Positions 15,255-21,845 of a DNA stretch of 33,092 nt are shown here, in pieces (position 1 is the stretch's first letter; each line of letters opens with the position of its first letter). This DNA is from Nitrospira sp. (GTDB lineage Bacteria; Nitrospirota; Nitrospiria; Nitrospirales; Nitrospiraceae), in contig VGXG01000025.1 in assembly GCA_016873395.1 (NCBI GenBank), positions 1-33,092 on the forward strand, given 5' to 3'. The position numbers and the translations under genes are program-made. Under the pieces are notes generated by a model that ran no database searches, was not told the DNA's origin, and was given only the letters and a program-made list of their open reading frames with translations.

Positions 15255-15752
15255 ATGGCTGAGCAGAATTCATTCGACGTGGTCTCGCAGGTCAACATGC
15301 AGGAAGTGAAGAACGCGGTGGATCAGACCCTGAAGGAGATCAAGCAGCGATTCGACTTCAAAGATTCCAAGACCGAGCTCACGCTGAAAGAGAAGGAAAA
15401 AGAGCTGGTCGTCGTCTCGGATGATGACTACAAGCTCAAGGCGGTGCTGGAAATCCTGAAAGGCAAGTTCGTCAAGCGCAACGTCTCGCTCAAGGCCATG
15501 ACCTACGGGGCGGTGGAGGAGGCTCTGGGCGGGACGGTGCGGCAGACCATCACGGTGCAAAGCGGCATCGCCGCCGACAAGGCCAAGCTGATCAGCCAGG
15601 CGATCCGCGACGGGAAATTCAAAGCGCAGCCGCAGATTCAGGGGGACCAGGTCCGCATCCAGAGCAAGAGCCGGGACGAGCTGCAGGCGGTGATCGCGTT
15701 CCTCAAGCAGAAGGATTTCGGGATTGACTTGCAGTTCATCAACTATCGGTAA
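15255..15752 (+). CDS. yajQ: YajQ-family nucleotide-binding protein
   Basis: The 165 residues cover the whole YajQ family (about 163). The N-terminus reads NSFDVVSQVNMQEVKNAVDQ, followed by RFDFKDSKTELTL. The second ferredoxin-like domain carries KRNVSLKAMTYGAVEEALGGTVRQ, and the C-terminus ends in KQKDFGIDLQFINYR. Members bind nucleotides; XC_3703 from Xanthomonas binds cyclic di-GMP and works with a LysR regulator. The ATG at 15255 sits behind GAAGGAGAG and is preferred over an in-frame upstream ATG at 15240. Confidence 0.93.
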   Translation: MAEQNSFDVVSQVNMQEVKNAVDQTLKEIKQRFDFKDSKTELTLKEKEKELVVVSDDDYKLKAVLEILKGKFVKRNVSLKAMTYGAVEEALGGTVRQTITVQSGIAADKAKLISQAIRDGKFKAQPQIQGDQVRIQSKSRDELQAVIAFLKQKDFGIDLQFINYR

Positions 15753-15761
15753 AGGGTCATT

Positions 15762-15789
15762 CGTGAAGCGTGAAGCGTGAAGCGTGAAG
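15762..15789 (+). repeat. four exact tandem copies of CGTGAAG
   Basis: The heptamer CGTGAAG is repeated four times without mismatch (15762-15768, 15769-15775, 15776-15782, 15783-15789). The GTG start of the following lipoprotein gene lies in the third copy, so the repeat provides the initiation codon. Unlike the other elements there is no complementary arm here. Confidence 0.85.
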
Positions 15790-16844
15790 AGACACCCGTC
15801 CTTGGTAGAGGGAATTTTCTTGGCCTCTCTCTAGGCCTCGTCATCCTGCTTGTTACCCTCGCCGGATGCGGTCGCAGCGACGCGATCGTCGTCATCACCC
15901 TGCATCCCACCAACCCCAACATTCTGTATATTGCGACCAACGACTACATCTACAAGACCCGCAACGGGGGAGAGACCTGGGAAAACCTCTCCAGGGGAAT
16001 GACCCACTCGCGCGTGATCGCGATGGCCGTCGATCCCGCCTACCCGGCCACGGTCTACGCGGGCACGAAGGGGGACGCGGTCTTCAAGAGCTACGACGGC
16101 GGGCAACGGTGGGTCTCGCTGCGGGCCGGGCTGGAGGACGTGACGATCACGTCGGTGGTCAATCAGTTCGTGTTCGATCCGGCCGAGAGCCGCCGCCTGT
16201 TCGCGGCCACCACGATGGGGATCTTCGAGACGCAGAACGGCGGGGAGCAGTGGCAAAAGCAGATGGAGGGCATGAAGGAAGTGCTCATGGTGGTGACGCT
16301 GGCCTTGGACCCCACGCGGCCCGCGATCATGTACGCGGGAACCAGCGGAGGCGTGTACAAGACCGTGGATCGCGCCCAGCATTGGGAAAAGGCCAACAAC
16401 GGTCTGGTGCCGCCTGATGTGCTCAAGTCCTCCCGCGCGCTCGGCGTGACCGTGATGCAGGTGGACCCCCGGACGCCCGACCGGGTCTATGCCGCCACCT
16501 TGAGCGGGATCTACAAATCGACGGACCAGGCCAAGTCCTGGGTCCGGATCGCCCAGTCGCTGCCGGACCAGATGATCAGCGCGATGCTCCTGGATCGCTC
16601 TCGGCCGGATACCCTGTACGTGGCCAGCCGGGAGGGGGTCCACAAGAGCCAGGACGGGGGAGCTACGTGGAAGGCTATGAATGAGGGGCTGGCGACGTTG
16701 AACGTCCGCTCACTGGCTCAGAGCCAAGTCGATCCACGGGTCTGGTATGTCGGCACGAACGGGAGCGGGATCTACCGCAGCCGGGACGGCGGTGAAAAAT
16801 GGACTGCCATGCCGCCGGTGCGGGAGACTAGGCCAGAGAGCTAA
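15777..16844 (+). CDS. Ycf48-like / BNR-repeat lipoprotein
   Basis: A 355-residue protein from a GTG start. A hydrophobic signal segment ends in the lipobox L28-A-G-C31, so it is probably a lipoprotein. The rest consists of seven blades with the BNR/Asp-box pattern: YKTRNGGETWENL, FKSYDGGQRW, FETQNGGEQW, YKTVDRAQHW, YKSTDQAKSW, HKSQDGGATW and YRSRDGGEKW. Each is followed by a VYAGT- or LYVAS-type strand, giving a seven-bladed beta propeller. Relatives include Ycf48/HCF136, an assembly factor, and sialidase-like surface proteins. No catalytic residues of sialidases are evident. A binding or assembly role in the periplasm is inferred. No other in-frame start exists near the signal peptide. Confidence 0.85.
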   Translation: MKREETPVLGRGNFLGLSLGLVILLVTLAGCGRSDAIVVITLHPTNPNILYIATNDYIYKTRNGGETWENLSRGMTHSRVIAMAVDPAYPATVYAGTKGDAVFKSYDGGQRWVSLRAGLEDVTITSVVNQFVFDPAESRRLFAATTMGIFETQNGGEQWQKQMEGMKEVLMVVTLALDPTRPAIMYAGTSGGVYKTVDRAQHWEKANNGLVPPDVLKSSRALGVTVMQVDPRTPDRVYAATLSGIYKSTDQAKSWVRIAQSLPDQMISAMLLDRSRPDTLYVASREGVHKSQDGGATWKAMNEGLATLNVRSLAQSQVDPRVWYVGTNGSGIYRSRDGGEKWTAMPPVRETRPES

Positions 16845-16881
16845 TAGCTGATAGCTGACGGCGTCTCTGCTGATCGTCAGC
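16838..16881. repeat. short heptamer element 6 between convergent genes
   Basis: Three 7-nt words AGCTAAT, AGCTGAT and AGCTGAC begin at the stop codon of the propeller gene, followed by a stem GCTGACG (16854-16860) and CGTCAGC (16875-16881). It covers both convergent stop codons, so it may act as a two-way terminator, though no T run follows. Confidence 0.6.
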
Positions 16882-17887
16882 GGCGGTTGGTGCTGGAGTC
16901 GCCGATGGCTGGACCGGCCCTGGTCGGGAGCGAGGATGACCCGGTCGGCCCTTGTGAGGTTCCGATCTCGAAGCCGGTCGTATTGGAGAGCGTCGTGTCC
17001 CCGGTCGCAGTTCCCGAGCGGGTGGGCAGGGTGGTGTCCTGGGTGCCCAGTCCCTTCCGTAGCTGGAGATCCCTCCGTTGGTCGCTGCCCGGTGAGCCCA
17101 CGTCCCCGATGTCGGCGCCGAAGGCGTTGCGCAAGGTTGTATCGTCGTTCGCGGTACCGACGCGGCTGGGCAGCGTTGAGGCCGGAGGCCCCTGGGTGGT
17201 GCCGGGTGCGCCGATGTCCGTGCCGGTCGGGGCCGATTGCGGCAGTTTGGTGGACTTGAATTCCTGCTGGAGCGAGGCTTCCTCTCCTTGAATCCGGCGC
17301 TGCTCGCGCCCGGCCGTTTCGTAATCCGAGGTTTCCAGCTTCTCGTAAGCTTTGTCCAGCGAGCGCAGGCGCTTTTTCAACTGGCGGAGGTCGTCCCGCG
17401 TGCGGGCTACCGGCGCCACAAGCTGGCTCAACGTGATCCCCCGCTGCCCCGTGCCGATGTTGAGGAAGCCGGACTGCTCCATGAACCGCAGGAGATGGGA
17501 AGCCTGATCCTCCAGGTCTTCGAGGTCACCCAGGGAGCCGGGGTCGCTGGCACAGCACGCGAGGAACTGGCTGGCCTCTTCCAGGAACTTGGAGACCTCG
17601 CTCTGGATGTCCTGGGCCTTGATCGGTGCCCGCTCTACGGCTTTCTTGCCCGGTACTACAACCTTGGGCTTCTCTTCCTTCTCCACGAGCGGGGTGCAGC
17701 CCGGCTCAGGGTTGGCGGCGTACTGCCGATCCGGCGTTCGATTCGGACACCAGTAGATCGAAGCCTGGGGGTTGAGCGGGTTGTCCAGGCTCAGGTCTTT
17801 GGCGTCGCCGGCAGAAACCCCCGCCGCGACGGAGAACGCCAGCGTCACCACACTCACCCGGTTCATGCGAAGTGTCATCGTCGGCAT
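16877..17887 (-). CDS. secreted protein with C-terminal repeats, unknown function
   Basis: From the ATG at 17887 the product has 336 residues. It begins with a signal peptide (MNRVSVVTLAFSVAAGVSAG) and a short motif IYWCPNRTPDRQYAANPEPGC with two cysteines. A helical part follows at about 90-200, with FLEEASQFLACC and DDLRQLKKRLRSLDKAYEKLE, likely a coiled coil. The C-terminal third holds about three copies of a 25-40-residue unit with the pattern LPTRxGTAxGDTTL...F.IG, low in complexity and rich in Thr, Gly and Ser. Starts at 17923 (TTG), 17878 or 17866 are possible. It looks like an envelope or extracellular protein; no enzyme motif is seen. Confidence 0.75.
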   Translation of the reverse strand: MPTMTLRMNRVSVVTLAFSVAAGVSAGDAKDLSLDNPLNPQASIYWCPNRTPDRQYAANPEPGCTPLVEKEEKPKVVVPGKKAVERAPIKAQDIQSEVSKFLEEASQFLACCASDPGSLGDLEDLEDQASHLLRFMEQSGFLNIGTGQRGITLSQLVAPVARTRDDLRQLKKRLRSLDKAYEKLETSDYETAGREQRRIQGEEASLQQEFKSTKLPQSAPTGTDIGAPGTTQGPPASTLPSRVGTANDDTTLRNAFGADIGDVGSPGSDQRRDLQLRKGLGTQDTTLPTRSGTATGDTTLSNTTGFEIGTSQGPTGSSSLPTRAGPAIGDSSTNRR

Positions 17888-18048
17888 GATGTTTATTGTG
17901 ACCACGGAATGGGTGAAAGTCAATCAATCGCTCATTCGGCGGGGAGTTCCGGGAGTACAAGCTTGCAAACGCAATTCGTAATCAGATAGGCTGCAACACC
18001 GTTGGAAAAACGAGCCGTTCCCCTCTCAGACAAGATCCGCAGGCAACC

Positions 18049-19341
18049 ATGCCATTTATTTCCATAGAAGAAGTCGCCCGCCACGTCGGGCGGGAGGTGA
18101 CGATCCGGGGCTGGCTGCGACACCGCCGCAGCAGCGGCAAGATCCACTTCCTGGTGGTGCGGGACGGCACCGGCGATCTCCAGGCAGTCGTCAGCAAGGG
18201 TACGGTGGGGGAGGAACAGTTTGCCGAATCGGCCAAGCTGACCCAGGAGTCCTCCCTGATCCTGACCGGCAATCTGAAGGCCGACGCCCGTGCGCAGGGC
18301 GGCTACGAGTTGGAAGTCACGCGCATCCAACCGCTGCAGATCGCCGAGCCCTTTCCGATCCAGCCCAAGGAGCACAGCGTGGGGTTCCTCATGGAGCACC
18401 GCCACCTGTGGCTTCGCTCACACCGTCAGCATGCGGTGCTGCGGATCAGGCATGAGATCATCCGGGCCTGCCGCAACTTCTTCGATGAGCGCGGGTTCGT
18501 CCTGGTGGATGCGCCCATCTTCACGCCCAACGCTTGCGAAGGCACCACGACCCTGTTCCAGACGGACTACTTCGACGAGAAGGCCTACCTGACCCAAAGC
18601 GGCCAGCTTTACAGCGAGGCGACGGCCGCGGCCTTCGGGAAGGTCTACTGCTTCGGACCGACTTTTCGCGCGGAGAAGTCGAAGACGCGCCGGCATTTGA
18701 TGGAGTTCTGGATGGTGGAGCCGGAGGTGGCCTTCGCGGAGCTGCCCGACATGATGGATTTGGCCGAGGCCTTCCTCAGCTACATCGTGGAGCGGGTGCT
18801 GACCGCGCGCCGGGCCGAGCTGGCCGTGCTGGAGCGGGATGTCGCCAAGCTGGAGCGGGTGACCCCACCCTTCCCGCGCATCACCTATGAGGAGGCGGTG
18901 GCGCGGCTGCAGCAGAAGGGCAATCCGATGCAGTTCGGCGATGATTTCGGCGGCGATGAGGAGACCTTGCTGTCGAGCGAGTTTGACCGTCCGGTGATCG
19001 TGCATCGCTATCCGACTGCGATCAAGGCCTTCTACATGCAGAACGATCTCACTCGTCCGGATTTAGCGCTCTGCATGGATGTGCTGGCCCCTGAAGGCTA
19101 CGGCGAGATCATCGGCGGCGGGCAGCGCATCCACGAGCACGACAAGCTGCTGGCCCGGATTCGCGAGCACAAGCTGCCGGAAGAGGCCTTCCGTTGGTAC
19201 CTGGACCTGAGAAAGTTTGGGTCCGTCCCCCATGCCGGCTTCGGGATGGGCATCGAACGGGTGGTGGCTTGGATCTGCGGGCTGGAGCACGTGCGCGAGA
19301 CGATTCCGTTCCCACGGATGCTGTACAAGCTCTATCCGTAG
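18049..19341 (+). CDS. asnS: asparaginyl-tRNA synthetase
   Basis: The 430-residue class IIb synthetase has an OB-fold anticodon-binding domain at about residues 1-105 ([26 protein letters not shown]). The catalytic domain follows, with motif 2 [21 protein letters not shown] near 205 and motif 3 [20 protein letters not shown] near 400. Asn-type features are the segment [18 protein letters not shown] and the missing GAD insertion of bacterial AspRS. It loads asparagine onto tRNA-Asn in the cytoplasm. It is slightly shorter than the E. coli enzyme (466). The gene stands alone; a repeat element with a T run after it probably ends transcription. Confidence 0.93.
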   Translation: MPFISIEEVARHVGREVTIRGWLRHRRSSGKIHFLVVRDGTGDLQAVVSKGTVGEEQFAESAKLTQESSLILTGNLKADARAQGGYELEVTRIQPLQIAEPFPIQPKEHSVGFLMEHRHLWLRSHRQHAVLRIRHEIIRACRNFFDERGFVLVDAPIFTPNACEGTTTLFQTDYFDEKAYLTQSGQLYSEATAAAFGKVYCFGPTFRAEKSKTRRHLMEFWMVEPEVAFAELPDMMDLAEAFLSYIVERVLTARRAELAVLERDVAKLERVTPPFPRITYEEAVARLQQKGNPMQFGDDFGGDEETLLSSEFDRPVIVHRYPTAIKAFYMQNDLTRPDLALCMDVLAPEGYGEIIGGGQRIHEHDKLLARIREHKLPEEAFRWYLDLRKFGSVPHAGFGMGIERVVAWICGLEHVRETIPFPRMLYKLYP

Positions 19342-19370
19342 TCGGATGCTATAAAAGCTTCATTTGTAGT

Positions 19371-19446
19371 AGTGACAAGTAACAAGTGAACAAGCTGACA
19401 AGGAGAACTTGTCAACTTGAAACTTGGCTGCTTGTCAGCTTTTTTC
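19371..19446 (+). repeat. inverted-repeat spacer element 7, terminator-like
   Basis: Words GTGACAA and GTAACAA lead into AAGCTGACAAG (19392-19402), which is exactly complementary to CTTGTCAGCTT (19431-19441). The right arm runs straight into TTTTT, so the element probably ends the asnS transcript. The outer word is the same as in element 2 at 7577. It abuts the remains of an IS1595-type transposase. Confidence 0.75.
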
Positions 19447-19775
19447 ACGCGATATCCCTGACTGGCAGGGTCGCGGCCGATGGATTCCCAACATCCAACA
19501 ATCCCAGTAAGTTTGCCAATTGAAGAACGCTTGGCCATCGCGTATCGTATCCGATGCGCCATGAACCACGCGCTCTTGTAGGTCTTGATCCCCAGCATCC
19601 GCTGAAGCTGGAGAGCACTGATCCCTTTCTTGGACGCGCACATGAGGTGAATGGCCGCTAGCCAGTACGTGAGCGGCACATGCGAGTCCTTAAAGATCGT
19701 TCCGACCGTTACCGAGAGCTGCCTCCGATACGCGCCACACTTCAGGGCGCGCCGTCCTGCGCTAGACACCTTCAA
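19447..19775 (-). pseudogene. decayed IS1595-family transposase
   Basis: The minus strand encodes a recognisable core, LSVTVGTIFKDSHVPLTYWLAAIHLMCASKKG, followed by QLQRMLGIKTYKSAWFMAHRIRYAMAK, typical of IS1595 transposases. The following KLTGIVGCWESIG corresponds to the family's GxVEVDETYIGG, but the first catalytic Asp is gone. In the N-terminal zinc ribbon the second Cys of CxxC is Tyr (KCGAYRRQ). The rest of the DDE domain is missing; the frame runs into the neighbouring repeat. It is not functional. It lies exactly where mraZ would be expected upstream of rsmH. No clear terminal inverted repeats were found. Confidence 0.8.
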
Positions 19776-19917
19776 GCGGTAAATTTTGTTCGCTCCCCGG
19801 TGAGGGCATATCTGGCCATCAGGCCATCTGGTGCTCCCCAGGGGTTGTGGGCCTCGACCTCACCGATCTGTGGATATCTTTTTAATGGCATATCCTATTA
19901 AGAACAAAAGATTTTTC

Positions 19918-19945
19918 TTGACAATTCTGCTCCGAAAGGTATATT
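19918..19945 (+). promoter_or_regulatory. strong sigma70-type promoter of the dcw cluster
   Basis: A perfect TTGACA (19918-19923) and TATATT (19940-19945) are separated by 16 bases. The expected start is near 19952, about 17 bases before the rsmH GTG. The surroundings are AT-rich compared with the rest of the window. Confidence 0.75.
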
Positions 19946-19959
19946 CCAGCAAAAATTAG

Positions 19960-19984
19960 TGGGAAAAAGTGGGAGTGAATGGTT
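19960..19984 (+). promoter_or_regulatory. MraZ-box-like TGGGN repeats
   Basis: TGGGA (19960), TGGGA (19970) and TGGTT (19980) stand with exact 5-base spacers, the arrangement described for MraZ binding upstream of dcw operons. Here the array overlaps the rsmH start codon (19969) and lies just downstream of the promoter, but no mraZ gene is adjacent. Binding would block transcription or ribosome access. The third repeat is imperfect. Confidence 0.6.
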
Positions 19985-20919
19985 TAGACGATGAAGATAA
20001 AGCTCTTGATCAGGTTCATATCCCCGTGTTGGTCAACGAGATTCTCTTTTGGCTGGCCTGCCGGCCAGGAGGGCGATACGTGGACTGTACGATCGGGCAA
20101 GGGGGCCTAGCCTCCCGCATCCTTGAGACCAGCGGACCCGACGGGATTGTGATCGGGATTGACCGGGACGAAGCGGCCATTGTAGCGGCCCGTGCCAAGC
20201 TCGAGCGGTACGGCGGCCGCGCGCGGTTCATTCAGGGAAACTTCCGCGAGCTCAAGCAGCACCTCGCGTCGGTGGGCGTCTCGGAGGTTGACGGCGTGGT
20301 CTTTGATCTCGGAGTGTCGTCGGCGCAACTGGACCAGCCCGAGCGGGGTTTCAGCTTTCTCGCCGATGGGCCGCTCGATATGCGGATGGATCGAAGCGGC
20401 GGGTTGACCGCCGCCGATCTGGTGAACCGGCTTTCGGAGCCGGAGCTGGCGGACCTGATTTATCGCTACGGCGAAGAACGGTATGCCCGCCGCATCGCCC
20501 GCGCGATCGTGCGGGCGCGCGAGACGCACCCCCTCCGGACCACCTTCGACTTGGTAGGAGTGATCCGCGCTACGGTCCCGCCTCCCTACCGCCACGGGCG
20601 CCTGCACTGTGCCACCCGAACGTTCCAGGCTCTCCGGATTGCCGTGAACCGCGAGCTCGATGGGCTGGAAGAATCCCTGCGGGATGCGGCCGAGGTGTTG
20701 GCGCCGGCGGGGCGGCTGTGTGTCATCTCGTTCCACTCGCTCGAAGATCGGATCGCAAAGCAGACCTTGCGTTCCCTGTCGCAGGGCCCTGATCCCTGCT
20801 TGATCACGCTCACCAAAAAACCGCAGACGCCCACGGAAGAGGAGCGTCGGGGCAACCCGCGCGCCCGCAGCGCCAAATTGCGCGTGGCGGAGCGGTATTC
20901 CATGAGGGGACCATCATGA
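19969..20919 (+). CDS. rsmH: 16S rRNA m4C1402 N4-methyltransferase RsmH
   Basis: The 316 residues (E. coli 313) begin after a short leader with HIPVLVNEIL. They contain the SAM-binding motif DCTIGQGG near 45, the family signature GVVFDLGVSSAQLDQPERGFSF near 105, TFQALRIAVNREL near 220 and SFHSLEDRIAK near 255. The enzyme methylates N4 of C1402 in 16S rRNA using S-adenosylmethionine. It is the first gene of the dcw cluster. GTG at 19969 or 19975 could be the start, both inside the MraZ-box-like array. Its stop overlaps the start of the receiver gene (ATGA). Confidence 0.95.
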   Translation: MGVNGLDDEDKALDQVHIPVLVNEILFWLACRPGGRYVDCTIGQGGLASRILETSGPDGIVIGIDRDEAAIVAARAKLERYGGRARFIQGNFRELKQHLASVGVSEVDGVVFDLGVSSAQLDQPERGFSFLADGPLDMRMDRSGGLTAADLVNRLSEPELADLIYRYGEERYARRIARAIVRARETHPLRTTFDLVGVIRATVPPPYRHGRLHCATRTFQALRIAVNRELDGLEESLRDAAEVLAPAGRLCVISFHSLEDRIAKQTLRSLSQGPDPCLITLTKKPQTPTEEERRGNPRARSAKLRVAERYSMRGPS

Positions 20920-21338
20920 GCACTGTCCTGATCGTCGACGACGAGCCCCAATTGCGATTGCTCTATGCGGAGTTCCTGGACCTGCTGGGCTATCGGACCT
21001 GTACGGCGCGGAACGGCACGGAGGCCTTAACCATGGTCGAGCAGGAACGACCTCAGCTCGTCTTGCTCGATGTTGAGATGCCGGGCATGAACGGCATTGA
21101 AGTCCTCGGCCGGTTACGGGCCGAACACTTCGGCGGCAAGGTTCTGATGATCAGCGGCTCCTGGAGCGAGGCCGTGCTGGACCGGGCGCACGAGTTGGAG
21201 GTGGCCGGTGTGGTGAGCAAGCCGTTCGGGTTGGGCCAGTTGGAGCAAGCGGTCCGGGACAGCCTTTCGCCGACGGGCGCGCGGGTGGGGTTGGATGAGG
21301 AAGATGCGCAGATGGCCCTGGCAAAAGCGCCGTTGTAG
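20916..21338 (+). CDS. receiver-only response regulator within the dcw cluster
   Basis: The 140 residues form one CheY-like receiver with all key residues: acidic pair D8/D9, phosphoacceptor D52 in LLDVEMPGMNG, S80 and K102 in SKPF. A short polar tail of about 20 residues follows and no output domain is present. The gene overlaps rsmH by four bases, so the two are translationally coupled, and it lies between rsmH and ftsL. No histidine kinase is nearby. By analogy with single-domain regulators it would act through protein contacts; a link between a signal and cell division or wall synthesis is inferred only from position. Confidence 0.92.
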   Translation: MSTVLIVDDEPQLRLLYAEFLDLLGYRTCTARNGTEALTMVEQERPQLVLLDVEMPGMNGIEVLGRLRAEHFGGKVLMISGSWSEAVLDRAHELEVAGVVSKPFGLGQLEQAVRDSLSPTGARVGLDEEDAQMALAKAPL

Positions 21339-21394
21339 GAGAAATCTAAGCCTACTGGTGGTAAAAAACTCTCCGCTCACAGTAAAGGAGAAGT

Positions 21395-21458
21395 TGTCAG
21401 TCTTCAGTGCTCGGTTCTCAGTTTCATGACTGAAGACTGATGACTGGAAACTGATTAC
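21395..21458. repeat. heptamer inverted-repeat spacer element 8
   Basis: Left words TCAGTCT, TCAGTGC, TCGGTTC and TCAGTTT face ATGACTG, AAGACTG, ATGACTG and GAAACTG. CAGTCTTCAGT (21398-21408) and ACTGAAGACTG (21429-21439) are exact complements. It fills the spacer between the receiver gene and ftsL. Confidence 0.8.
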
Positions 21459-21488
21459 TCTTAAGCGAAGTTTGGTATGGAGGGTCGC

Positions 21489-21845
21489 ATGAAGGCCGTT
21501 GCTGTCATCGTCGGAGTCGCTCTGTTGCTGCTGTACGTGTGGGAGCGGAACGAGATCGTGCGGGCCGGGTACCACATCGAGCGGCTGAAGGAGAAAAAGG
21601 TGGTCCTGCAGCGGGAGCGCGATGGGCTGCGCGTGAAGGTCTCGGCCTTGACCGCGCCGGAGCGGATTGCGCGGGCCGCCTCGGAAAAACTGGAGATGAT
21701 GCCGCCTCGGCCCGGGCAGGTGGTGCTCGTGCGGGCGAGGCCGGATATTCCGGTTCAGGCCGAGGACAAGGACAAAGACAAGGATAGACCGGCCGGGGCA
21801 GAGCTCCGGTTGGCCAAGTACGACGCCGTGGGGAAAATGCCGTGA
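21489..21845 (+). CDS. ftsL: cell division protein FtsL
   Basis: Small bitopic protein of 118 residues: a short basic start, one transmembrane helix at about residues 3-18 (VAVIVGVALLLLYVWE), then a periplasmic coiled coil (IERLKEKKVVLQRERDGLRV). The segment LTAPERIARAASEKLEM is characteristic of FtsL. The charged tail is low-complexity (EDKDKDKDRP). It would form the FtsQLB complex that activates FtsWI at the septum. GGAGG stands six bases before the ATG at 21489, so this is preferred to the ATG at 21477. The stop overlaps the ftsI start. ftsQ and ftsB are not in the window. Confidence 0.88.
   Translation: MKAVAVIVGVALLLLYVWERNEIVRAGYHIERLKEKKVVLQRERDGLRVKVSALTAPERIARAASEKLEMMPPRPGQVVLVRARPDIPVQAEDKDKDKDRPAGAELRLAKYDAVGKMP

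Noticed and set aside
18049-19341. Aspartyl-tRNA synthetase for the class IIb synthetase gene
   Set aside because: The GAD insertion domain of bacterial AspRS is absent, and the segments near residues 320-335 and 400-420 match AsnRS.
19680-19901. A 73-codon plus-strand frame upstream of rsmH as a possible mraZ
   Set aside because: It shows none of the MraZ features (LDxKGR, repeated AbrB-like strands) and overlaps the transposase remnant on the other strand.
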